NCBI GenBank assembly: GCA_016935815.1
Contig: JAFGQH010000044.1
Span: forward strand, 1 to 46,652
Length of the DNA stretch: 46,652 bases
Direction of reading: 5' to 3'
Source: Bacilli bacterium
GTDB taxonomy: Bacteria > Bacillota_I > Bacilli_A > Izemoplasmatales > Hujiaoplasmataceae
Below are positions 35,918 to 43,599 of the stretch, piece by piece. The notes below the pieces were generated by a model. That model saw only the letters and a list, made by a program, of their open reading frames with translations. It made no database searches and was not told the origin of the DNA. The stretch's first letter is position 1. Every line of letters starts with the position of its first letter. A program made the position numbers and the translations under genes.

Positions 35918-36615
35918 AGAAACTGATGAAACACTATGATTTTACAAAAATGGATCACTTGCCAGAATCCGATTTCAATATTCAAGTCGGTGAGAAATGG
36001 GCAAACAATGAGTTGCAAAAATATACCGACAATCCTAAGAACCTGTTCTTTCAAAACGGTCTTGTGATTCGCGCTACGTATGAAAATGGAATCTATGAAA
36101 GTGCAAGAATCAACACCAGAAGCAAGTTTTTCTTTCAATACGGAAGAGTTGAAATCATCGCCAAAGTTCCAAGCGGTAAAGGCACTTGGCCAGCACTTTG
36201 GATGATGAGTGAAGAACAGCGCTACGGTCATTGGCCAAAAAGTGGTGAGATCGATATCATGGAACATGTCGGAAAAGAAGTGGATCGTGTGTTCTTGTGT
36301 TTGCATACGGAAACTTACAATCACACCAACAAAGAGCAATATTATTTTGAAACGGTGATTCCTAACGCAACCAAAGAATTCCACACCTATGCCATCGATT
36401 GGGACGAAGACAGTATCACCTATTATATTGATGGGACAGAAATGATTCGCTATGACAAGAATGACAAGGAAGATCAGACTCACAAAGGTTGGCCATTCGA
36501 TCAATCATTCTTTCTGATTATGAATTTGGCAATCGGTGGAAAATTCGGCGGACCAGTGGATCCGACAGTATTTCCTCAAGACTTCATTATCAAAGATGTG
36601 AAAGTATATCAATAA
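35914..36615 (+). CDS. leaderless GH16 beta-glucanase, cytoplasmic
   Basis: This 233 aa single-domain GH16 has catalytic Glu 112, Asp 114 and Glu 117 in GEIDIMEHVG and the laminarinase motif GTWPALWMMS. No signal peptide or lipobox is present, in contrast to the exported paralogue at 33296, with which it shares long motif blocks. It would cut imported beta-1,3-gluco-oligosaccharides internally. ATG 35914 overlaps the LacI stop (ATGA). The nearest GAAGGAG is about 16 bases upstream, so ATG 35926 is an alternative. It is the last gene of the locus, and I see no clear terminator after it. Confidence 0.88.
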   Translation: MKKLMKHYDFTKMDHLPESDFNIQVGEKWANNELQKYTDNPKNLFFQNGLVIRATYENGIYESARINTRSKFFFQYGRVEIIAKVPSGKGTWPALWMMSEEQRYGHWPKSGEIDIMEHVGKEVDRVFLCLHTETYNHTNKEQYYFETVIPNATKEFHTYAIDWDEDSITYYIDGTEMIRYDKNDKEDQTHKGWPFDQSFFLIMNLAIGGKFGGPVDPTVFPQDFIIKDVKVYQ

Positions 36616-36639
36616 ATCGAGAAGTTCAGGCCGATAGTA

Positions 36640-36668
36640 TTGACAATATAGCCGTTATTTACTATAAT
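36640..36668 (+). promoter_or_regulatory. consensus sigma-A promoter of serS leader
   Basis: Perfect TTGACA (36640-36645), 17 bp, perfect TATAAT (36663-36668). Confidence 0.9.
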
Positions 36669-36674
36669 AAGGTA

Positions 36675-36882
36675 AATCGTTGACAAGACCAATACTAGAG
36701 TGTCTGATTTCGAGAGAGCCGGTGGTAGGTGCAAACCGGTAACAGAACCTAGTTATCCATCTTGGAGAGGGATTAATCATCTCCGTCACCCGCGTTAAGG
36801 GTCCAAGTGCCAGCACTATGCTGGAATGAAGGTGGTACCACGGAATATTCGTCCTTTACGACAGCGTAAAGGGCGTTTTTTA
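36675..36882 (+). promoter_or_regulatory. T-box riboswitch upstream of serS
   Basis: Stem I carries the conserved CGAGAGAGCCGGT distal arm, with ACCGGT pairing back. The T-box AAGGTGGTACCACGG lies at 36829-36843. The terminator is CGTCCTTTACG / CGTAAAGGGCG with an ACAG loop and T-run (36850-36882). A TCC Ser codon followed by A (36756-36759) lies in the expected specifier position, and AGT at 36751-36753 is an alternative. Uncharged tRNA-Ser would switch on serS. Confidence 0.92.
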
Positions 36883-36900
36883 TAGAGAGAGGATACAACT

Positions 36901-38169
36901 ATGATTGAGGAAAGATGGATTATAAACAATCCCGATGAGGTCAAAGAAGCGTTGGCGAAACGCGGTTTCGAAGTGGATTTTAATGAGTATTTGAACTGGA
37001 AAACGATTCGTAATGAATTGTTGAATCAGATCGAATCCGTAAGGGCACAGAGAAATTCCTTGTCCAAGGAGATCGGTTTATATAAACGCGAAAAGAAAGA
37101 CACGACAGAACTGTTTGCAAAGATCGATGGATTGAAACAATCGATCGAGGATGATGAAGTGACACTCAAGGAGATCGAGGAAAAGATCCAGACCTTCTTA
37201 CTGGCATTGCCTAATACTCCTGACGAAGATATCGTTGCTGGAGACAAAGAAGAAAACGAAGTGTTGTCCTATAATCTGGAACAACCGGTTTTCGATTTTG
37301 AAATCAAAGATCATGTGGATCTCGCAACCAGTTTGAAACTGGTGGATTACGAACGTGCCGCCAAAATAAGTGGTCGTGGAACTTGGATCTATACCAATCT
37401 CGGTGCGAGATTGGAATGGGCATTGCTCAATTTCTTTATCGATCAACATATCAAAGACGGATATGAATTCATGATGTTACCACATATTTTGAATTATGAA
37501 AGCGGACTTACCGCTGGTCAATTCCCGAAATTTCAGGATGATGTATTCTGGTTGGAAAAAGAAGAACCAAGAAAATTCATGTTGCCAACGGCGGAGACCG
37601 CACTTATCAATGTGCATCGCAATGAAATTCTGTCAAAAGACGATCTTCCAAGAAAGTACTTCGGATATACTCCATGTTACAGAAGAGAAGCAGGAAGTTA
37701 TCGTTCCGAAGAACGAGGAATGATTCGCGGTTATCAATTCAACAAAGTAGAAATGGTACAATTCACAACCAAAGAAGGCAGTGATGAAGCATTTGCAGAA
37801 TTGATGAAAAAAGCAGAAAGTTTGATGAAACAACTGGGACTTCATTACCGCGTTTCCAAACTCGCTGCCGGAGATATCTCCTTTGCGATGGCTAGAACCT
37901 TAGATATCGAAGTTTGGTTGCCAAGCATCGGTATCTATAAAGAAGTCTCTTCCGTATCCAATTCTAGAACCTTTCAGGCAAGGCGTGGAAAAATCCGTTA
38001 TCGCAATGAAAACGGAGAAATCAAATTCTGTCATACCTTGAACGGTTCCGGTTTGGCAACCTCAAGATTATTACCAGCAATCCTAGAACAAAATCAACAA
38101 GCAGACGGATCTGTAAGAGTTCCGGATGTCTTGGTGCCATATATGGGTGGAATCACAGTTTTAAAATAG
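36901..38169 (+). CDS. serS: seryl-tRNA synthetase
   Basis: This 422 aa class II synthetase charges tRNA-Ser. It has an N-terminal antiparallel coiled coil that grips the tRNA long arm (about residues 30-100). Motif 2 is in YTPCYRREAGSYRSEERGMI and motif 3 in LNGSGLATSRLLPAILE. Length and motifs are canonical. GAGAGGAT precedes the ATG, and the gene follows a Ser T-box. The alanine racemase gene starts 9 bp after the stop, so both share the T-box-controlled transcript. Confidence 0.97.
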   Translation: MIEERWIINNPDEVKEALAKRGFEVDFNEYLNWKTIRNELLNQIESVRAQRNSLSKEIGLYKREKKDTTELFAKIDGLKQSIEDDEVTLKEIEEKIQTFLLALPNTPDEDIVAGDKEENEVLSYNLEQPVFDFEIKDHVDLATSLKLVDYERAAKISGRGTWIYTNLGARLEWALLNFFIDQHIKDGYEFMMLPHILNYESGLTAGQFPKFQDDVFWLEKEEPRKFMLPTAETALINVHRNEILSKDDLPRKYFGYTPCYRREAGSYRSEERGMIRGYQFNKVEMVQFTTKEGSDEAFAELMKKAESLMKQLGLHYRVSKLAAGDISFAMARTLDIEVWLPSIGIYKEVSSVSNSRTFQARRGKIRYRNENGEIKFCHTLNGSGLATSRLLPAILEQNQQADGSVRVPDVLVPYMGGITVLK

Positions 38170-38178
38170 GAGGACGTA

Positions 38179-39279
38179 ATGGAAATTGATCGCTGCTATG
38201 CAAAGATTCATTTGAATTACATCCTGCATAACTACCAACAAGTCAAGTCCTTGACGAAAGCCAAGGACGTTTTGGCTGTCGTCAAAGCGGATGCCTATGG
38301 TCATGGTGCTGTGGAAGTGTCCAAGATGTTGGAGTCGCATGGATGCAAGTATTTCGCGGTTGCTTCATTGGAAGAAGCAGTCGAATTGAGAGATGCGGGA
38401 ATCAAAGGAGAGATATTGATTTTTGGACGAACCAGTTTGATTAATCTTCACTATCTGAAACAGTACAATCTGATTCAGACTGTACATTCGCTTTCTTATG
38501 CAGAAGAATTGAATGATCAAAATGCGAATATCCGCATCCACTTGAATATCGATACCGGTATGAGTCGCGTCGGATTCTATTTGCATTCTACAAGAGACAT
38601 TGACGGGGTGGCATGGGATATTGAAACCATCGCTGCACTAAAGAACATTCAGTTGGAAGGGATTTATACTCATTTCGCAGATGCGGACAGTTCCAAAAGC
38701 GACTTCTGCGAGACGCAATTCAATCTCTTTGAAATGCTGTTGAAAGAATTGGAGAATCTAGGAATCAAGAATTTGATTCGCCACGCATCCAACAGCGCTG
38801 CCGCAATCAAGCATCTGGACAAACATCTCGATATGGTTCGCCTGGGAATCGCTATGTATGGCTATCCGCCTGTACCGACTAAATTGGAATTCAAACCAGC
38901 GATGGAAGTGTTTGCGCGAGTGCATTCGATTCATTATCTGGCATCCAATGACACTGTTAGTTATGGTAGAACCTACGAATCAGAAAAGCCAGAAGAGAAG
39001 ATTGCAACCGTGGCAATCGGCTATGCAGATGGATACAATCGAATGTTATCCAATCAAGATTATTTTATGATTAAAGATGACCAACTTCCAGTGGTTGGAC
39101 GAGTATGTATGGATTTTACCATGGTGAAAGTCGAAGATGCAGCCGTTCATGATGGTGACTTTTTGGAAATCTTTGGATTGAAAAAGGATCTAAGAGGAAT
39201 GTGTAAATCCTTGGATACGATTCCGTATGAACTCTTATGCAATATTTCCAAACGCGTAAAGAGAATCTATATCAAATAA
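38179..39279 (+). CDS. alr: alanine racemase
   Basis: This 366 aa fold-type III PLP enzyme interconverts L- and D-alanine. Lys 36 in AVVKADAYGHG binds PLP, and Tyr 262 in SYGRTY is the second catalytic base. AIGYADGYNR and GRVCMDFTMV are the usual C-terminal motifs. It implies a use for D-Ala, normally peptidoglycan, but possibly other roles if the organism is wall-less. It lies 9 bp after serS with AGGAGG in the gap. Its cofactor could come from the pdxST genes nearby. Confidence 0.95.
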   Translation: MEIDRCYAKIHLNYILHNYQQVKSLTKAKDVLAVVKADAYGHGAVEVSKMLESHGCKYFAVASLEEAVELRDAGIKGEILIFGRTSLINLHYLKQYNLIQTVHSLSYAEELNDQNANIRIHLNIDTGMSRVGFYLHSTRDIDGVAWDIETIAALKNIQLEGIYTHFADADSSKSDFCETQFNLFEMLLKELENLGIKNLIRHASNSAAAIKHLDKHLDMVRLGIAMYGYPPVPTKLEFKPAMEVFARVHSIHYLASNDTVSYGRTYESEKPEEKIATVAIGYADGYNRMLSNQDYFMIKDDQLPVVGRVCMDFTMVKVEDAAVHDGDFLEIFGLKKDLRGMCKSLDTIPYELLCNISKRVKRIYIK

Positions 39280-39297
39280 AAGGTAGGAAAAAACACG

Positions 39298-40071
39298 ATG
39301 ATTATCGTTCCGGAAAATCAAAAAGAGAAAATCTATCAATTGTTTCTTCAGCAATCCATTTTCCAGAATTTCATTCGCTATGCAATCCGCGATCTGAATC
39401 CGGATTTGTATGTGAATTCGTTGGATGATCCTAAAATCGCAATGATGTATACTCCTCCTGTTTATTTTCTTCACGGTGATCCACTTGCAAATGGAGGGGA
39501 AGATATTTTGGAATTGATTCGTCCTGACAGTTGGATTGTACCGGATCGAGAAGAATGGAATGTGTATGTAGAAACTGCATTTCGAAATCAGCTTGATGTG
39601 TTCCCAAGAATATTATTTCGAAGTGATGCATTATCTCTGGAACACATATTATCTTTTCGAAAACCTTTACCGAAAGGATTGCGAATCGAGAAAATACAAG
39701 CCCAACACCTCAAAGAGGACACGATGATTCAAGTGGATGTCACAAGGAGATTTTTTCGAGTCAGAGACTTTCTCCGAAACGGATTTGGATTTGTCCTTTT
39801 GAATGAAGACAATATTCCTCAAGGATTCGCCTTAACAAACTATCCTGTCGAAGGAAAAGAAGTGGAAGTCTATTTTCGAGTGGGATACGACGATTATCCC
39901 AAATATCGGAATCAAGGATTAGGATTGCAATTATGCATTGCTTTCTTGGAATATTGTTTAAACAACGATTATATCCCGGTATGGGACGCTGCTCATGCAA
40001 TCTCAAGTCACCTAGCATCGAAATTGGGTTATTTGGAGGATATTTCCTGGACAATGTATCATAGAAGGTAA
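39298..40071 (+). CDS. GNAT family acetyltransferase (GNAT_acetyltran-like)
   Basis: This 257 aa protein has an N-terminal half of unknown fold and a C-terminal acetyltransferase domain. The acetyl-CoA loop lies in YRNQGLGLQLCIAFLEYCL. A later stretch, IPVWDAAHAISSHLASKLGY, resembles Bacillus GNAT_acetyltran proteins. The substrate is unknown. It is the last gene of the serS-alr transcript, 18 bp after alr, with a weak AAAGGTAGG site, and ends at a strong terminator. Confidence 0.82.
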   Translation: MIIVPENQKEKIYQLFLQQSIFQNFIRYAIRDLNPDLYVNSLDDPKIAMMYTPPVYFLHGDPLANGGEDILELIRPDSWIVPDREEWNVYVETAFRNQLDVFPRILFRSDALSLEHILSFRKPLPKGLRIEKIQAQHLKEDTMIQVDVTRRFFRVRDFLRNGFGFVLLNEDNIPQGFALTNYPVEGKEVEVYFRVGYDDYPKYRNQGLGLQLCIAFLEYCLNNDYIPVWDAAHAISSHLASKLGYLEDISWTMYHRR

Positions 40072-40103
40072 AAAAAGAGATGTTCAAGCAAACATCTCTT
40101 TTT
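40072..40103. terminator. bidirectional rho-independent terminator
   Basis: Thirteen-bp stem AAAAAGAGATGTT / AACATCTCTTTTT with a 6-nt loop. The A- and T-runs serve the GNAT gene on one strand and the pdxST transcript on the other. Confidence 0.9.
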
Positions 40104-40106
40104 ACA

Positions 40107-40256
40107 TTATTCTTTTGGTTCTAGGTCTTTTTCAGGTTCCTCTTGTGGTTCTTCACTTGGCTTTTGAACAGGTTTCTCGACTGGTTGTTCTATATCTTTC
40201 ACTGTTTCTGTCTCGATAACATCCGTTTCTCCGATGCTTTCCAATTCAAAAGGCGA
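40107..40256 (-). other. Glu/Pro-rich reading frame in phase after the pdxT stop
   Basis: Forty-nine sense codons follow the pdxT TAA in the same frame and end at TAA (40107-40109). The peptide is strongly acidic and Pro-rich, with repeat-like blocks such as QPVEKPVQKPSEEPQEEPEK. No good ribosome binding site or ATG start is present. It may be a lost C-terminal tail, the remnant of another gene, or part of the 3' untranslated region. Confidence 0.35.
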
Positions 40257-40271
40257 TTACGAAATCGCCTT
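40250..40271 (-). terminator. hairpin overlapping the pdxT stop codon
   Basis: On the minus strand AAGGCGATT / AATCGCCTT form a 9-bp stem with loop TCGT, followed by a short TTTTG. The pdxT TAA lies at the loop/stem edge. It may be a weak terminator. Confidence 0.5.
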
Positions 40272-40832
40272 CTTACATATATCTATGAAATATTCATGAA
40301 TGGATAAATCTTTTGTGAGTTCCGGATGGAAGGCGGTTGCGAGTTGATTGCCTTGTCTGACCGCAACGATTTTATCATCAACAACAGCCAAAACCTCGAC
40401 ATCTTTTCCAATACTTTCCACATATGGTGCACGGATAAATACAAATGGTACATTCGCTTTTCCTGCAAACGAGGACACGGTCCTGAAACTACCGAGTTGT
40501 CTGCCATAGGCATTTTTTCTTGCGACGATATCCATCGTTTGGATATAGGGATTGGAATGATTGTGTACGGTCTTTGCCAAAAGCAGAAGTCCAGCACAGG
40601 TTCCAAACACAGGTAATCCATTGATGATCTTTTCTTTTATGATGTCAAACATCTCGAGATCGACCAATAATTTGTACATCGTTGTGGATTCCCCACCGGG
40701 AAGAATGATTCCATCCATAGGTTGATCCAAATCTTTCTTTTGTCTGATTTCAAAGGAATCGACATTCAGCGCTTGTAACATTTTCGCGTGTTCGATGAAA
40801 GCTCCTTGAAGTGCCAAAATACCGATTTTCAT
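40257..40832 (-). CDS. pdxT: PLP synthase glutaminase subunit PdxT
   Basis: This 191 aa class I glutaminase releases ammonia from glutamine for PLP synthesis by PdxS. The nucleophile is Cys 79 in FGTCAGLLLLA, the oxyanion region is LPGGEST, and the His-Glu pair is in AFHPELT. The length matches Bacillus PdxT, so the protein looks complete. It starts 3 bp after the pdxS stop, with CGGAGAATA as the ribosome binding site. A Glu/Pro-rich frame continues beyond its stop. Confidence 0.95.
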   Translation of the reverse strand: MKIGILALQGAFIEHAKMLQALNVDSFEIRQKKDLDQPMDGIILPGGESTTMYKLLVDLEMFDIIKEKIINGLPVFGTCAGLLLLAKTVHNHSNPYIQTMDIVARKNAYGRQLGSFRTVSSFAGKANVPFVFIRAPYVESIGKDVEVLAVVDDKIVAVRQGNQLATAFHPELTKDLSIHEYFIDICKKAIS

Positions 40833-40835
40833 GGA

Positions 40836-41711
40836 TTATTCTCCGCGTTCTCTCATCAACAATTCGATTTCTTCCTCGTTGATACCGACCATCGCTTCTC
40901 CAAGGTTCTCACTGACTTCAGCTAAGACTTTTGCGTCTTTGAAATTGGTGACAGCTTTGACGATAGCAGCTGCGCGTTTCGCAGGGTCGCCTGACTTAAA
41001 GATACCGGATCCGACGAAAACGCCTTCCGCACCCAGTTGCATCATCAAGGATGCATCGGCAGGAGTTGCGATTCCACCGGCTGCGAAGTTCACAACAGGA
41101 AGTTTTCCGTTTTCATGAACATATTTGACCAGATCATAGGAGACTTGAAGTTCTTTTGCTTTGTTGAACAACTCGTCTGCTCTAGTGGATACTAGATTTT
41201 GAATCTCGGATTGAATCAAACGCATATGTTTGACTGCTTGAATGACATCACCGGTCCCTGGTTCGCCTTTGGTACGAATCATCGATGCGCCTTCGTCGAT
41301 ACGACGCAGCGCTTCCCCTAAATTCTTTGCACCGCAGACAAATGGTACTTGAAAGTCATGCTTGTTGATATGATAGATATCGTCTGCTGGAGACAGTACT
41401 TCGGATTCATCAATATAGTCGATTTCCAATGCTTCCAAGATTTGAGCTTCTGCGAAATGTCCGATACGGACTTTCGCCATCACCGGAATCGTGACCGCTG
41501 CTTGGATTTCTTTGATCAGTTTTGGATCGCTCATTCTGGATACTCCTCCAGCCGCTCTGATATCTGCTGGAATGCGTTCCAAAGCCATGACGGCGCAAGC
41601 ACCCGCTTTTTCCGCGATTTTCGCTTGTTCGGCATTTGTGACATCCATGATGACGCCACCTTTTAACATTTGAGCCAATTCTTTGTTCAATTCATAACGT
41701 TCGTTTTTCAT
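40836..41711 (-). CDS. pdxS: PLP synthase lyase subunit PdxS
   Basis: This 291 aa TIM-barrel subunit makes pyridoxal 5'-phosphate from ribose 5-phosphate, glyceraldehyde 3-phosphate and ammonia. It has GGVIMDVTN with Asp 23, Lys 80 in VMAKVRIGH (Schiff base), and the second Lys in [19 protein letters not shown] is the phosphate-binding signature. The ATG at 41711 is chosen because GGAGG lies eight bases upstream; the in-frame GTG at 41723 overlaps that site. It is divergent from pdxR, which probably activates it. Confidence 0.96.
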   Translation of the reverse strand: MKNERYELNKELAQMLKGGVIMDVTNAEQAKIAEKAGACAVMALERIPADIRAAGGVSRMSDPKLIKEIQAAVTIPVMAKVRIGHFAEAQILEALEIDYIDESEVLSPADDIYHINKHDFQVPFVCGAKNLGEALRRIDEGASMIRTKGEPGTGDVIQAVKHMRLIQSEIQNLVSTRADELFNKAKELQVSYDLVKYVHENGKLPVVNFAAGGIATPADASLMMQLGAEGVFVGSGIFKSGDPAKRAAAIVKAVTNFKDAKVLAEVSENLGEAMVGINEEEIELLMRERGE

Positions 41712-41727
41712 AGTTTCCTCCACTCTC

Positions 41728-41756
41728 TTGACAAAGTCTCTTACACAGTATATTAT
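41728..41756 (+). promoter_or_regulatory. pdxR promoter
   Basis: TTGACA (41728-41733), 17 bp, TATTAT (41751-41756). The -10 lies inside a palindrome. Confidence 0.65.
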
Positions 41757-41760
41757 ACTG
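41746..41760. promoter_or_regulatory. 15-bp palindrome, candidate PdxR operator
   Basis: CAGTATA-T-TATACTG is a perfect inverted repeat in the pdxS-pdxR intergenic region. It covers the pdxR -10 and, on the other strand, a TATAAT (41752-41757) that could serve pdxS. PdxR binding is inferred from position. Confidence 0.55.
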
Positions 41761-41822
41761 TTGAACTGATATGATATAAATGACCAGATATTGAAATATT
41801 AATAAGGTCAGATGGAGTAACC

Positions 41823-43220
41823 ATGTTAACTATATTTTTTGATTTTCAGTCTAAAACACCTCTCTATGAACAACTCTATCTTTTTATCAAAAGAGCGATT
41901 CAGGATAATGAGCTACATCCGGATGAAAAATTGCCATCCAAACGAAAACTCGCAACACATCTAAAAATCTCTGTTATCACAGTAGAAACTGCGTACAACC
42001 AGTTGTTGGCGGAAGGATACATACGCTCCGTTCCAAAATCCGGTTTTTTTGTTCAACCGTTTGTGAAATTGAAACCGACATCCAAACGAAAAAAGACATC
42101 GAATTTGCTACCGATTCAAGAGAGTTTTGCAATCGACTTTAGAACCAATCGAGTCGATGTCAATCATTTTCCTTATGACAGGTTCGCAAAAATCGAGCGA
42201 GAAGTGATGCTCGATCAATATCAAGCCTCCATCAACCAAAGCGATTATTTAGGAGTATTGCAACTGAGAGAACGAATTGCGGAACTCCTATTTGAATACC
42301 GAGGAATCGAAGTGGGTCCGGAATCGATTGTCATCGGATCGGGATCAGAACACTTGATTTCTCTCTTGGTATTGTTGTTGGGAAGAAATCAGGTATATGG
42401 AGTAGAAGAGCCTGGATATCTTAAGAATTATCGTCTCTATTTGGACTATGGTGCAAAGGCAAAGACGATTGCACTGGATGAACAAGGAATCCAGGTAAAA
42501 GGAATAGGGGACGCAACTGTCGTTCATGTGACGCCAAGTCATCAGTTCCCAAAAGGTATCGTGACCACGATTCAAAGAAGAATGGAATTGTTAAACTGGG
42601 CATATGAAAAGTCGAATCATTATATCATTGAAGACGATTATGATTCGGAATTCCGGTTTTCCGGTATCCCGATTCCTGCGATGAAGAGTTTGGACCAATT
42701 GGACCGAGTCATTTATATGAATTCGTTCTCGAAATCCATCTCTCCATCTTTCCGAGTCAGTTTCATGGTGTTACCGGACTTGTTGATGGAGCAATATCAT
42801 AAATATTACTCGTATTTCACATGTTCCGTACCTGTCATGACACAACTCGTTTTGGCAAGATTCATTCAAAACAAGGAGTATGAGCGACATTTGAATCGAA
42901 TGAAGAACCTTTATAAGAATAAAAGGGATTATTTGATTGCCTTATTAAAGAATAGTGTCTTTGGATCCGAGATAGAAATCATCGGAGAAGAGAGTGGTCT
43001 GCACTTTTTATTGGAAGTATCCTCTTCGAAGTCTGCCAAACAGTGGATAGATAGATCCAAACGATACGGAGTTAGGATGTATTCTTTGGGGGAATATCGC
43101 TTGGAGTCAACAGCTTCTAGCGAAGATCAAACGATTGTTTTGGGATACTCTCATCTATCTCTAGAAGAGATGGATGACGCAACCAAGCGACTCGCTGACG
43201 CATGGAAGGAATTATTTTGA
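41823..43220 (+). CDS. pdxR: MocR-type regulator (GntR helix-turn-helix plus aminotransferase fold), PdxR-like
   Basis: This 465 aa regulator has a GntR winged helix at about residues 10-75 (LPSKRKLATHLKISVITVET). A fold-type I aminotransferase-like domain follows, with PLP-binding Lys 304 in NSFSKSISPSFR. It senses PLP and in known cases activates pdxST when PLP is low. Divergence from pdxS makes this assignment strong. GGAG at 41814-41817 precedes the ATG. Confidence 0.93.
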   Translation: MLTIFFDFQSKTPLYEQLYLFIKRAIQDNELHPDEKLPSKRKLATHLKISVITVETAYNQLLAEGYIRSVPKSGFFVQPFVKLKPTSKRKKTSNLLPIQESFAIDFRTNRVDVNHFPYDRFAKIEREVMLDQYQASINQSDYLGVLQLRERIAELLFEYRGIEVGPESIVIGSGSEHLISLLVLLLGRNQVYGVEEPGYLKNYRLYLDYGAKAKTIALDEQGIQVKGIGDATVVHVTPSHQFPKGIVTTIQRRMELLNWAYEKSNHYIIEDDYDSEFRFSGIPIPAMKSLDQLDRVIYMNSFSKSISPSFRVSFMVLPDLLMEQYHKYYSYFTCSVPVMTQLVLARFIQNKEYERHLNRMKNLYKNKRDYLIALLKNSVFGSEIEIIGEESGLHFLLEVSSSKSAKQWIDRSKRYGVRMYSLGEYRLESTASSEDQTIVLGYSHLSLEEMDDATKRLADAWKELF

Positions 43221-43232
43221 AATTCCCCAAAA

Positions 43233-43262
43233 TTGTAATGGAATGTAAGCGTTTTATATGAT
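43233..43262 (+). promoter_or_regulatory. promoter of the five-gene dehydrogenase operon
   Basis: TTGTAA (43233-43238), 18 bp, TATGAT (43257-43262). A start site near 43269 rules out the in-frame ATG at 43258 and supports ATG 43291. Confidence 0.55.
43244..43256. promoter_or_regulatory. cre-like element in the dehydrogenase promoter
   Basis: TGTAAGCGTTTTA is the exact reverse complement of the element at 12573-12585. It likewise sits in the -35/-10 spacer and fits the cre consensus except at its last bases. Confidence 0.5.
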
Positions 43263-43290
43263 AGAATATTATTTGGAAAGTGGTGAAGAG

Positions 43291-43599
43291 ATGAGAATTG
43301 AAGAACATCCGATTTTGTCTTTCAAAAAGCAGAACCAATTGCATTTCACATTCAACGGAAGACCAATGATCGGGATTGAGGGAGATACCATTGCTGCTGC
43401 ACTTCATGACAATGGCATCATGCATTATTCCAATAGTTTGAAAAGCCATAGACCAAGAGGGTTCTATTGCGCGATCGGCAACTGCGGATCCTGCAATATG
43501 AAGGTCAACGGCGTTGAAAATATCAAGACCTGCATGACTCTGTTAGCAGAGGGTATGGTTGTCGAATCGGAATTGGACGAGGTGACCATCGATGCGTGA
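43291..43599 (+). CDS. (2Fe-2S)-binding subunit, HcnA / hydroxyproline dehydrogenase gamma-like
   Basis: This 102 aa ferredoxin-fold subunit has ligands Cys 60, Cys 65, Cys 68 (CAIGNCGSC) and Cys 81. The N-terminal NGRPMIGIEGDTIAAALHDNG motif matches the small 2Fe-2S subunit or domain of hydrogen cyanide synthase, sarcosine oxidase alpha and D-hydroxyproline dehydrogenase. It passes electrons within the complex encoded downstream. ATG 43291 is chosen from promoter position and family length. It overlaps the next gene by 8 bp. Confidence 0.88.
   Translation: MRIEEHPILSFKKQNQLHFTFNGRPMIGIEGDTIAAALHDNGIMHYSNSLKSHRPRGFYCAIGNCGSCNMKVNGVENIKTCMTLLAEGMVVESELDEVTIDA

Noticed and set aside
41712-41723. 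Upstream GTG start for pdxS
   Set aside because: It coincides with the GGAGG ribosome binding site for the ATG at 41711.
43258-43290. Upstream ATG for the 2Fe-2S subunit
   Set aside because: It overlaps the predicted -10 element and would add residues not seen in the family. ATG 43291 fits better.
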